From NCBI RefSeq assembly GCF_002261225.1, contig NZ_NEVM01000005.1:124001-188000 (forward strand): a DNA stretch of 64,000 nt, read 5' to 3'. How positions within the stretch are numbered: position 1 is the stretch's first letter; each line of letters opens with the position of its first letter. Source of the DNA: Bordetella genomosp. 10 (GTDB lineage Bacteria > Pseudomonadota > Gammaproteobacteria > Burkholderiales > Burkholderiaceae_B). Of the stretch, positions 10,401-16,457 are shown one piece after another. Under the pieces are notes generated by a model. The model was not told the origin of the DNA, searched no databases, and saw only the letters and a program-made list of their open reading frames with translations. The position numbers and the translations under genes are program-made.

Positions 10401-13400
10401 CCGGGTTGGTCACGTCCCAATTGAAGGTCTGCGTGATCGTGCCGCCATGGCCGTCGTTGGCCGTGACAACAACCGTGTAAACGCCGCTCTCACCGCCCTG
10501 CGAGGCCGAATGATCGATGGTGCCGGTGATCTTGCCCGTGGCCGGGTCGATCTCCAGGCCCTTCGGCAGACCCGAAGCCGAGTACGTCAGCGTATCGCCG
10601 GCATCGATGTCCTTGAAGTAACCCGACACGTCCACGTTGATGCCGGTGTCGGCATCCTGACCCACCTGGGTTTCGATATGGCCTTCCGCCGTCGGCACGT
10701 CGTTGGTGCCCGTCACCGTGACCGTCAAGGTCGCCGTCGACGTGCCACCTTCGCCATCGGTCACCGTATAGGTGATCGAGCTGGTCGCCGTCTTGCCCTC
10801 GGCCAAGGTATCGAAATCGTGGCCGGCGTTGAAGGTGTACGAACCGTCGGCATTGATCGTGAACGTGCCGCCGTGATCGCCGGCAATAACCTGGCCGACA
10901 TTGCCCGCGTCGCCCTTGACCGATTGAACCGTCAGCTTGTCGCCGTCCGGATCCACGTCCTTGCCCGCACCCGAAGCATCGCCAGTGATGACGTTGCCGG
11001 TCGCGGTGCCGCCCTGCTGCGTCACATTGACATCATCCGCCGCCGTCGGCGCCGGGTTGGTCACGTCCCAGTTGAACGTCTGCGTAACCGTGCCGCCGTG
11101 ACCGTCGTTGGCCGTGACAACAACCGTGTAAACGCCGCCCTCGCCACCCTGCGAAGCGGAGTGATCGATGGTCCCGGTGATCTTGCCCGTATTCGGATCG
11201 ATCTCCAGGCCCTTCGGCAGACCCGACGCCGAATACGTCAGCGTATCGCCGACGTCGATGTCCTTGAAGTAGCCCGAGACGTCCACATTGACGCCCGTAT
11301 CGGCGTCCTGACCCACCTGGGTCTGGATATGACCTTCAGCCGTCGGCACATCGTTGGTGCCGGTCACCGTCACCGCCAAGGTCGCCGTCGAGATGCCGCC
11401 TTCGCTGTCGGTCACCGTGTAGGTCACCGAACTGACAGCCGTCTTGCCCTCGGCCAAGCTATCGAAATCGTGGCCGGCGTTGAAGGTGTAGGTACCGTCG
11501 GCATTGATGGTGAACGTGCCGCCATGATCGCCGGCGACGACCTGGCCGACGTTGCCGTCCTGCCCATTGACCGACTGGACCTTCAGCGTGTCGCCGTCCG
11601 GGTCCACGTCCTTGCCGGCGCCAGAAGCGTCGCCCGTGATGACATTGCCGGAAGCCGTGCCGCCCTGCTCGGTCGCGGCAACATCATTCGCCGCCGTCGG
11701 CGCGGGGTTGGTGACGTCCCAGGAGAAGGTCTGCGTAACCGTGCCGCCATGACCGTCATCGGCCGTGACCGTAACGGTGTAGACGCCCTTCTCCAGGCCC
11801 GCTTCCTGATGCTGCGAGGCCGAGTGGTCGATGGTGCCGGTGATCTTGCCCGTATCCGGGTCGATCATCAGGCCCGTCGGCAGGCCCGACGCCGAATAGG
11901 TCAGCTTGTCGCCGGCATCGATGTCCTTGAAATAACCCGACACGTCCACGTTGATGCCGCTATCGGCATCCTGGCTCGCCTGGGTCTGGATATGGCCTTC
12001 CGCCGTCGGCGCATCGTTGGCGCCCGTGACCGTGACCGTCAAGGTCGCCGTCGACGTGCCGCCTTCGCCGTCGCTCACCGTATAGGTGATCGAGCTGGTC
12101 GCCGTCTTGCCTTCGGCCAGGGTATCGAAATCATGGCCGGCATTGAAGGTGTACGAACCGTCGGCGTTGATCGTGAACGTGCCGCCATGGTCGCCCGCGA
12201 CCACCTGGCCGACGTTGCCGTCCTGGCCGTTGACCGACTGGACCTTCAGCGTGTCGCCGTCCGGATCCACGTCCTTGCCCGCGCCCGCGGCGTCGCCCGC
12301 GATGACGTTGCCCTCGGCCGTGCCGCCCTGCAGCGTCGCATTGGCATCGTCCGCCGCCGTCGGGGCGGGGTTGGTCACGTCCCAGGTGAAGGTCTGCGTG
12401 GCCGTGCCGCCGTTGCCGTCGTTGGCCGTGACGACGACCGTGTAGACGCCGCCCTCGCCGCCCTGCGACGCCGAGTGGTCGATGGTGCCCGTGATCTTGC
12501 CCGTATCCGGGTCGATCTCCAGCCCCTTGGGCAGGCCCGACGCCGAATACGTCAGCTTGTCGCCGTCGTCGATGTCCTTGAAGTAGCCCGACACGTCCAC
12601 GTTGATGCCGGTATCGGCATCCTGGCCCGCCTGGGTTTCGATATGGCCTTCCGCGGTCGGCGCGTCGTTGGTGCCGGTCACCGTCACCGCCAGGGTCGCC
12701 GTCGAGGTGCCGCCTTCGCTGTCGGTCACCGTATAGGTGATCGAGCTGACCGCCGTCTTGCCCACGGCCAAGGTGTCGAAATCGTGGCCGGCGTTGAAGG
12801 TGTACGAACCGTCGGCATTGATGGTGAACGTGCCGCCATGGTCGCCCGCGACCACCTGGCCGACGTTGCCGTCCTGGCCGTTGACCGACTGGACCTTCAG
12901 CGTGTCGCCGTCCGGGTCCACGTCCTTGCCCGCGCCCGAAGCGTCGCCATTGATGACGTTGCCGGTCACGGTGCCGCCCTGCTGCGTCGCGTTGGCGTCA
13001 TCGGCCGCCGTCGGCGCGGGGTTCGTCACGTTCCAGTTGAACTGTTCGCTGACCGACGCGCCGCTCGTATCCGTGGCGGTCACGACGATGGTGTACACGC
13101 CCTTGTCGCCGCCCTGCGAGGCGGAATGGTCGATGGTGCCGGTGATCACGCCCGTATTGGGGTCGATCGTCAGGCCGGGGGGCAGGCCGGTGGCCGTATA
13201 GGTCAGCTTGTCGCCGTTGTCGATGTCCGAGAAATGGGACGACAGGTCGACGTCCACCTTCTGGGCGTCCACGCCGGTCATGCCGTCGATGGCCGTGCCG
13301 GTGGGGGCATCGTTCAAGCCGTTGACCGTGACGGTGACCGTGGCGGTCGAGGTCGCGCCCGACGGATCGGTAACCGTATAGGTCGTGCTGCTGGTCGTCG

Positions 13401-14157
13401 ACTGCCCGGCGCCCAGGTTATGGAAACCGTCGCCGGGATTGAAGGTGTAGCTTCCGTCCGGGAACACGGTGAAGGTGCCGCCGTTCGAACCCGTCACCGT
13501 GACGCCGCCCGTGACCATTTGCTGGCCGCCCACCGACACGATGGCCAGCGCGTCGCCGTCCGGGTCCGTGTCGTTGGTGAGGATATTGCCCGAGACCGTC
13601 GACCGCTCCGTGCCGGTGGCCGTATCGTCGGCCGCGGTCGGGGCATTGTTGGGCGCCGTCTGGTCGGTCGTCGCCACGCCGGCGGACGCTTGCAGATTCA
13701 ATGCGCCGACGCCCGAATTGGGATAGGCCAGGTCCAGCGGGGTCGTCGATTCGACGATGCGCGCCAGGCGCACGAAACTGCTGCCGCCGCCGTCGCCGCC
13801 GCCCGAGACCAGGGTGGCCGCGGTCGGATCCAGGTTGTCGAACGGATCCTGGCCATTCTGCAGGGCCGCCAGCAGGCGGTCCGAATCGGTGCCCGCCGGG
13901 GGCGCCACGGCGGCCTCCGACGCGTCCACCGGCTGGCCGGCCATCTCCGCGTTGAACGCCACGTCGCGGTTCTCGCCGATCGTCAGCGGCATCCCGCCTT
14001 CGGTCTGCAGGGCAACCGTCGCACCCGACGCCGTCACGATTTCCGTATCGGGGGAAATCTTGCTTCCGACGTGCAATTCCGTCAGCGAACCATCGCTGTT
14101 GCGGATCCATGCGCGACCTGTGACTTGGGTAACGACGGCGGGGGTGGAGAAGGCCAT
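1408..14157 (-). CDS. brtA: Giant RTX surface adhesin, LapA/BrtA type (4249 aa)
   Basis: Type I-secreted biofilm adhesin. I choose the ATG at 14157, 32 codons inside the longest frame, because GGAG lies 9 nt upstream and the protein then begins with the LapA-type retention module (MAFSTPAVVTQVTGRAW). A double-alanine protease site, T112-A-A-T115 followed by a glycine-rich stretch, matches the LapG cleavage position in LapA-family proteins. Then come one VCBS-like domain (about 165-280), about 14 composite repeats (to about 3340), two further cadherin/VCBS-like domains, an RTX patch near 3560, a von Willebrand A domain with MIDAS motif D3601-H-S-G-S, and RTX nonapeptides (about 3980-4140). The uncleaved C-terminal secretion signal ends the protein. 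Bordetella bronchiseptica BrtA is the established relative. Ligand unknown. Confidence 0.93.
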   Translation of the reverse strand: MAFSTPAVVTQVTGRAWIRNSDGSLTELHVGSKISPDTEIVTASGATVALQTEGGMPLTIGENRDVAFNAEMAGQPVDASEAAVAPPAGTDSDRLLAALQNGQDPFDNLDPTAATLVSGGGDGGGSSFVRLARIVESTTPLDLAYPNSGVGALNLQASAGVATTDQTAPNNAPTAADDTATGTERSTVSGNILTNDTDPDGDALAIVSVGGQQMVTGGVTVTGSNGGTFTVFPDGSYTFNPGDGFHNLGAGQSTTSSTTYTVTDPSGATSTATVTVTVNGLNDAPTGTAIDGMTGVDAQKVDVDLSSHFSDIDNGDKLTYTATGLPPGLTIDPNTGVITGTIDHSASQGGDKGVYTIVVTATDTSGASVSEQFNWNVTNPAPTAADDANATQQGGTVTGNVINGDASGAGKDVDPDGDTLKVQSVNGQDGNVGQVVAGDHGGTFTINADGSYTFNAGHDFDTLAVGKTAVSSITYTVTDSEGGTSTATLAVTVTGTNDAPTAEGHIETQAGQDADTGINVDVSGYFKDIDDGDKLTYSASGLPKGLEIDPDTGKITGTIDHSASQGGEGGVYTVVVTANDGNGGTATQTFTWDVTNPAPTAADDANATLQGGTAEGNVIAGDAAGAGKDVDPDGDTLKVQSVNGQDGNVGQVVAGDHGGTFTINADGSYTFNAGHDFDTLAEGKTATSSITYTVSDGEGGTSTATLTVTVTGANDAPTAEGHIQTQASQDADSGINVDVSGYFKDIDAGDKLTYSASGLPTGLMIDPDTGKITGTIDHSASQHQEAGLEKGVYTVTVTADDGHGGTVTQTFSWDVTNPAPTAANDVAATEQGGTASGNVITGDASGAGKDVDPDGDTLKVQSVNGQDGNVGQVVAGDHGGTFTINADGTYTFNAGHDFDSLAEGKTAVSSVTYTVTDSEGGISTATLAVTVTGTNDVPTAEGHIQTQVGQDADTGVNVDVSGYFKDIDVGDTLTYSASGLPKGLEIDPNTGKITGTIDHSASQGGEGGVYTVVVTANDGHGGTVTQTFNWDVTNPAPTAADDVNVTQQGGTATGNVITGDASGAGKDVDPDGDKLTVQSVKGDAGNVGQVIAGDHGGTFTINADGSYTFNAGHDFDTLAEGKTATSSITYTVTDGEGGTSTATLTVTVTGTNDVPTAEGHIETQVGQDADTGINVDVSGYFKDIDAGDTLTYSASGLPKGLEIDPATGKITGTIDHSASQGGESGVYTVVVTANDGHGGTITQTFNWDVTNPAPTAANDVNATQQGGTATGNVITGDAAGVGKDVDPDGDKLTVQSVNGQAANVGQVIAGDHGGSFTINADGTYTFNAGHDFDALAQGKTATSSITYTVTDNEGGTSTATLTVTVTGTNDAPTVDVINNQTGVDAGKVDFDTAGFFHDKDVGDTLTYSASGLPTGLTIDPATGKITGTIDHSASQHQEAGLDKGVYTVTVTANDGHGGTVTQTFSWDVTNPAPTAANDSNSTLQDGTATGNVITGDASGAGKDVDPDGDKLTVQSVNGQADKVGQVIAGDHGGSFTINADGSYTFNAGHDFDSLAEGKTATSSITYTVTDNEGGTSTATLTVTVTGTNDVPTAEGHIQTQVGQDADTGINVDVSGYFKDIDAGDTLTYSASGLPKGLEIDPNTGKITGTIDHSASQGGEGGVYTVVVTANDGHGGTVTQTFNWDVTNPAPTAANDVNATQQGGTATGNVITGDASGTGKDVDPDGDKLTVQSVNGQADKVGQVIAGDHGGSFTINADGTYTFNAGHDFDALAQGKTATSSITYTVTDNEGGISTATLTVTVTGTNDVPTAEGHIQTQVGQDADTGINVDVSGYFKDIDAGDTLTYSASGLPKGLEIDPNTGKITGTIDHSASQGGEGGVYTVVVTANDGHGGTVTQTFNWDVTNPAPTAANDVNSTSAAGTATGNVITGDASGAGKDVDPDGDTLVVKSVNGQDGNVGKTIAGDHGGTFTINADGTYTFNAGHDFDNLSNGTSQTTSISYTVSDGEGGTSTANLTVTITGTNHAPTVDVINDQTGVDAGKVDFSVASYFHDLDIGDKLTYSASGLPAGLTIDPATGKITGTLDHSASQHQEAGLDKGVYAVTVTADDGHGGTVTQTFNWDVTNPAPTAANDAAATQQGGSATGNVITGDASGAGKDVDPDGDKLTVQSVNGQAGNVGQVVAGDHGGTFTINADGTYTFNAGHDFDALAQGKTAVSSITYTVTDGEGGTSTATLAVTVTGTNDVPTAEGHIQTQVGQDADTGINVDVSGYFKDIDAGDTLTYSASGLPKGLEIDPNTGKITGTIDHSASQGGEGGVYTVVVTANDGHGGTVTQTFNWDVTNPAPTAANDVNATQQGGTATGNVITGDVNGAGKDVDPDGDKLTVQSVNGQAGNVGQVIAGDHGGSFTINADGTYTFNAGHDFDSLAQGKTATSSITYTVTDNEGGTSTATLIVIVTGTNDAPTVDVINNQTGVDAGKVDFDTAGFFHDKDVGDTLTYSASGLPTGLTIDPATGKITGTLDHSASQHQEAGLDKGVYTVTVTANDGHGGTVTQTFTWDVTNPAPTAANDVNSTSAAGTATGNVITGDSSGAGKDVDPDGDTLKVQSVNGQDANVGKTVAGDHGGTFTINADGTYTFNAGHDFDNLSNGTSQTTSVSYTVSDGEGGTSTANLTVTITGTNHAPTVDVINNQTGVDAGKVDFSVASYFHDQDVGDKLTYSASGLPTGLTIDPATGKITGTLDHSASQHQEAGLDKGVYTVTVTANDGLGGTVTQTFTWDVTNPAPTAANDVNATQQGGTASGNVITGDANGAGKDVDPDGDTLKVQSVNGHAGNVGQVIAGDHGGSFTINADGTYTFNAGHDFDSLAQGKTATSSITYTVTDNEGGTSTATLTVTVTGTNDVPTVDVINNQTGVDAGKVDFDTSGFFHDKDVGDTLTYSASGLPTGLAIDPATGKITGTLDHSASQHQEAGLDKGVYTVTVTANDGHGGTVTQTFTWDVTNPAPTAANDVNSATPTGTATGNVISGAAGGAGKDVDPDGDTLVVKSVNGQDANVGKTIAGDHGGTFTINADGTYTFNAGHDFDSLANGASQTTSINYTVSDGEGGTSKASLTVTVTGTNHAPTVDVINNQTGVDAGKVDFSVAGYFHDQDAGDKLTYSASGLPTGLTIDPATGKITGTLDHSASQHQEAGLDKGVYTVTVTANDGHGGTVTQTFTWDVTNPAPTAVNDANSTLQGGTAAGNVLTGDANGVGKDSDPDGDSIAVKSVNGVDANVGKTIAGDHGGTFVVNADGSYSFNAGHAFDHLGAGKTATTSINYTISDGEGGTSTATLTVTVTGTNDVPTITVGAGDSAAGVVYEDTASVYNGSLTIKDTDDGESLFQAQTVKDDYGTFTIDANGKWSYTLDNTNATVQALSGGDSLPVRTFTVVSEDGTATYNVNVTINGTNDAPVAADNSTTVAVGDTHTFTAAEFNFADTQGEHNTLQSVIISRVPTDGTLTLNGATVHAGDVISVDQINAGKLVYVPGADGGDASFGFKVVDNGGTDHGGQDTSGEYNFAIATNQLVVGGNDSGVINGGSGDDVIVGDLGGTKTVVVAGMSYNIALIIDHSGSMAWGLDGSQNPSSGQDRMSLVKAALINLLNTLDTHSGGVVNVALIGFGTNADSTIPIQGLTTANVDTLISKIQAMTATGGTNYEAAFDSAVSWFNAQTAAGKTGANYENVTYFLTDGDPTYYLKSSGGVGGTGNTTDVTTVQHSVDAFAALSNVSEVHAVGIGDDVDSQILQFFDNTAAGGTSSATIGIGSNTASTLANFNNRGSGSSGGMNDVSNWTQSLGGSGSSISKSNQQFHITDANGSGATTVTSQSFTIGDKTSVSFDVSTSNFNTGDTFKWTIEKLVNGHWEVAQTGTSTSAISSLVTMESNVLGAGTYHLVYSVTDNSSGSGSSTVNIDNITTHAYSSTVTAPAGTVDIVHQASDLDAVLQGGSSHQDPLSVGSDTINGGDGNDIIFGDTINTDALSWAGHAAGTHDGAGYQGLVDYLTATNGHAATTAEVYDYIAQHSADFNVVGDPLGSNDVIHGGAGDDIIYGGGGNDDLYGDDGNDIIYATSGNNTLHGGAGNDTLYAGTGADTLIGGQGNDTLVGGGGGDTFKWELHDQGTTSNPAVDTVKQFSTADVGSGGDVLDLAGLLQNPADGDLSKYLHFTKDGSNTVIQVSTQGQVATGFDQKIVLENVDLIGSHTTDQQVITDLLQKGKLHTHD
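1740..2215 (-). repeat. RTX nonapeptide calcium-binding block of the adhesin
   Basis: Codes for GGxGxDxxx nonapeptides such as GGAGDDIIYGGGGNDDLYG and GGQGNDTLVGGGGGDTF, in two groups (about 1740-1972 and 2155-2215) separated by a non-repeat linker. In the family these bind calcium after export and drive C-terminal-first folding. A third short patch (GGSGDDVIVGD) lies before the vWA domain near 3430-3470. Confidence 0.9.
4140..13310 (-). repeat. Array of about 14 composite 650-bp repeats in the adhesin
   Basis: Each unit of roughly 215-220 residues couples a VCBS-like domain (GNVITGDASGAGKDVDPDGD ... GGTSTATLTVTVTGTND) with a dystroglycan/He_PIG cadherin-like domain (LTYSASGLPTGL ... GKITGT.DHSASQ), joined by NPAPTA(A/V)(D/N)D; that linker occurs 14 times. 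The second domain has two versions: type A (AEGHIQTQVGQDADTG) and type B (VDVINNQTGVDAGKVD). From the N-terminus the domains after successive VCBS units run A, A/B hybrid, A, A, B, A, A, B, A, B, B, B, B. Many units are near identical at the DNA level, so copy number is likely to vary by recombination and is at risk of assembly collapse. Confidence 0.9.
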
Positions 14158-14216
14158 GGGATTTAGCTCCGGTTTAGGATGGCGTAATCCTATAGATCGC
14201 ACCGAAGTACCGGTAT

Positions 14217-14255
14217 TGTCCTCGAGGACATATTCGAGGGTTGTATTGAACAACC
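14217..14255 (-). promoter_or_regulatory. Two inverted repeats upstream of the adhesin gene
   Basis: In the 150-bp gap between the LuxR-type gene and the adhesin there are a perfect 14-bp palindrome TGTCCTCGAGGACA (14217-14230) and an inverted repeat GGTTGT-ATTGA-ACAACC (14239-14255). Both sit about 60-100 nt before the adhesin start and are candidate operators, perhaps for the LuxR-type regulator encoded just upstream. No clear -35/-10 pair could be assigned. Confidence 0.5.
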
Positions 14256-14307
14256 GATGTCCTAGACCGTTCGCCCGGCCTCCCCTGTCGGGCCGCCGGA
14301 CCGCGCC

Positions 14308-14934
14308 TTATCGGCTGATGCCGTGCACCTTCAGCGCCAGTTGCAGCCGGTCGCTCACCCCCAGCTTCTCGAAAGCCGAGGAAAGATGCGCCTTCACCGT
14401 GCGCTCGGTAATGCCCAGCGAGGCGGCGATCTCGCCATTGGCCTGGCCGACCGCGGCCCGCCGCACCACCATGTCCTCGCGCTCGGTCAGCACGTCCGCA
14501 TGCCATTGGTCCATGCCGTTGGTCCTGCTGTCCACCAGGCGCAACAGGCGCGTGACCAGCGAGCGCCCCATCCAGATTTCCCCGGACTCGACGACCTCCA
14601 GGATCTGCACCAGGGACGCCAGCGGCGCGTAGGCGTGGCAGTAGCCGACCGCGCCGGACGCCAGGACCTTGGTGCCCTGCTCGTCATGCGGCCGCGGGCT
14701 GGCGACGATGACGCGCAAGCCGGCGATGGCGTTGGTCCACGGCTCGGAAGCCCAGCCGGGAAGCTTGGGCAGGTCCGCATCCACGACGGCCAAGGTCCGG
14801 CCCTGCTCGCGCCAGCGCGCCAGGTCGCCCAGCGACCGTCCGCGCGCGGGCAGCCACCGGCGCGCGTCCAGGCCAGCCCAATGCTTCCACAGCAGATCAT
14901 CATGTGTGACGAACAGAACCGGTGCCACTTGCAT
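14308..14934 (-). CDS. LuxR/NarL-type transcriptional regulator of the adhesin locus
   Basis: Two-domain regulator of 208 aa. The N-terminal half resembles a response-regulator receiver (hydrophobic strand VVDADLP with a possible phosphoacceptor Asp) but is poorly conserved. The C-terminal 65 residues are a clear LuxR/GerE helix-turn-helix (LTERE ... GEIAASLGITERTVKAHLSSAFEKLGV). I prefer the ATG at 14934 because AGAGG lies 5 nt upstream; starts at 14949 or 14961 add 5 or 9 residues. It lies between the secretion genes and the adhesin on the same strand, so control of the adhesin is the natural inference. No partner histidine kinase is in the window. Confidence 0.85.
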   Translation of the reverse strand: MQVAPVLFVTHDDLLWKHWAGLDARRWLPARGRSLGDLARWREQGRTLAVVDADLPKLPGWASEPWTNAIAGLRVIVASPRPHDEQGTKVLASGAVGYCHAYAPLASLVQILEVVESGEIWMGRSLVTRLLRLVDSRTNGMDQWHADVLTEREDMVVRRAAVGQANGEIAASLGITERTVKAHLSSAFEKLGVSDRLQLALKVHGISR

Positions 14935-15035
14935 CCATACCTCTGACATTGGGCAAGCCATGGCGCGGGGCGGCGCGGCACGGATTGCGTGAAACAGGAT
15001 CGGGGCCCAGGGCGGGCCCGGCCCGCCGGCCTTGC

Positions 15036-16457
15036 CTACCGCTCGGTGAACGCATTCTCCTTCGCGCGCAGGATAGGCTTGAGCAGGTACTGAAGCACGG
15101 TCCGCTTGCCGGTCAGGATATGCACCTCGGCCACCATGCCGGGGATGATGGGCAGGTGCTTGTCGCCGACGGTTCCCTTCGACGTGCGCACCCGCACGAT
15201 GTAGAACGAATTGCCGCGCTCGTCGGTGGTGGTGTCCGCGCCGATCTGCTCGACCACGCCTTCGAGACCGCCGTAGATCGAATAGTCATAGGCCGTGAAC
15301 TTCACCTCGGCCTTCTGCTGGGCGTGCAGGAAACCGATGTCGCGCGGCTGGATGCGCACTTCCAGCAGCAGCGTGTCGTCGGTGGGAACGATCTCGATGA
15401 TGTCCTTGCCCGGCTGGACCACGCCGCCGACCGTATTGGCCAGCAGCGTCTTGACCGTGCCGCGGACCGGCGAGCGGATTTCCGACAGCTTGACCTTGTC
15501 GGCGAGCGCCAGCTTGCCTTCCCGCAGGGTGCGCAGCTTGGTGTTGGTGTCCGACAGCTCGCTGCGCGCCTGGTTGCGGATGTTCAGCTCCGCCTCCTTG
15601 GTCTTGCTGAGCGCTTCCTGAATGGCAGCCTGGATGCGGTCGATCTGTGCGTCGGCGGCCTTCTGGTCGCCGCAGCTCTTGGCGACGTCGCGCTGCAGGC
15701 GCAGGAGATCGACCTCGGACACGGCGCCGCTGGCCAGCAGCGGACGGGTGACCGACAGCTCCCTGGACGTCAGCGAGCAGGTCGTGGCCGCCTGGTCGCG
15801 CTTGGCCTGGGTTTCCCGCAATTCTTCCTGGCGCTGCTTGACCTGTTCCTTGGCGACGCTGACCGTGGCGTTCAACTCGTTGGTGCGCTGGATCCACGCA
15901 TTGCGCTCGGCTTCCGCGGCCTGGGGCAGTTGTTGCAGCACTTCCTCCGGCACCGTGAAGGGGTCGCCGGTGGACAAGGCCTGCAGGCGCGCCGCCTTGG
16001 CTTCCAGGGAGAGATATTCCGCCTGGTTCTCGCCCAGCGACGAGGCAAAACGCGTCGGGTCTATCTTCAGGAGCACCTGGCCGGGCTGCACTTCCTGCCC
16101 CGGCTGGACGAGGATCTCCTTGACCACGCCGCCGTCCAGGCTCTGCACCACCTGCACCTGCCGCGAAGGAACGACCTTGCCCTCGCCGCGCACCACTTCA
16201 TCGATGGAGCCGAACGCCGCCCAGACCAGCAGGCAGGCCACCACGAACAGCGACGTCCACAGCAGCACGCGGGCGCCGCGCGCCTCGGAGGTGTAGATGG
16301 CCCATTCCGCGTCGCCCGCATAGCCGGCGCGCACCTTGGGCTTGCCGCGCTCCTCGCCTTCGAGCAGCGCGTCGAAAAACTTGACGAAAATCGTGCGCGG
16401 CAGGCGCAACAATCCACCCAGGAAGGATCCGCCCTGGCCTTCGACGTGCGTGTTCAT
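15036..16457 (-). CDS. lapC: HlyD-family type I secretion membrane fusion protein (LapC-like)
   Basis: Periplasmic adaptor linking the ABC exporter to the TolC-type channel for export of the giant adhesin. The 473-aa protein has a cytoplasmic N-terminus of about 60 residues and one membrane helix (about 64-85, LLWTSLFVVACLLVWAAFG). A biotinyl-lipoyl-like hairpin follows (LDGGVVKEILVQPGQEVQPG, first half), then a long coiled coil rich in Glu/Gln/Arg (about 190-330) and a C-terminal beta-barrel (RSPVRGTVKTLLANTVGG onwards), as in HlyD/LapC. The start ATG overlaps the stop of the ABC exporter gene by 4 nt, which implies translational coupling. Length is typical. Confidence 0.93.
   Translation of the reverse strand: MNTHVEGQGGSFLGGLLRLPRTIFVKFFDALLEGEERGKPKVRAGYAGDAEWAIYTSEARGARVLLWTSLFVVACLLVWAAFGSIDEVVRGEGKVVPSRQVQVVQSLDGGVVKEILVQPGQEVQPGQVLLKIDPTRFASSLGENQAEYLSLEAKAARLQALSTGDPFTVPEEVLQQLPQAAEAERNAWIQRTNELNATVSVAKEQVKQRQEELRETQAKRDQAATTCSLTSRELSVTRPLLASGAVSEVDLLRLQRDVAKSCGDQKAADAQIDRIQAAIQEALSKTKEAELNIRNQARSELSDTNTKLRTLREGKLALADKVKLSEIRSPVRGTVKTLLANTVGGVVQPGKDIIEIVPTDDTLLLEVRIQPRDIGFLHAQQKAEVKFTAYDYSIYGGLEGVVEQIGADTTTDERGNSFYIVRVRTSKGTVGDKHLPIIPGMVAEVHILTGKRTVLQYLLKPILRAKENAFTER

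Noticed and set aside
4140-13310. Regular repeats considered as a CRISPR array or satellite
   Set aside because: The period is about 650 bp, fully coding, and encodes VCBS/cadherin-like domains; there are no short repeats with unique spacers.
6901-14166. Plus-strand open frame of 2421 aa opposite the adhesin
   Set aside because: It is antisense to the adhesin repeats, is Arg/Val/Asp-rich with no domain, and is open only because the GC-rich repeated codons leave few stops. The same applies to the 1555-aa frame at 2221-6888.
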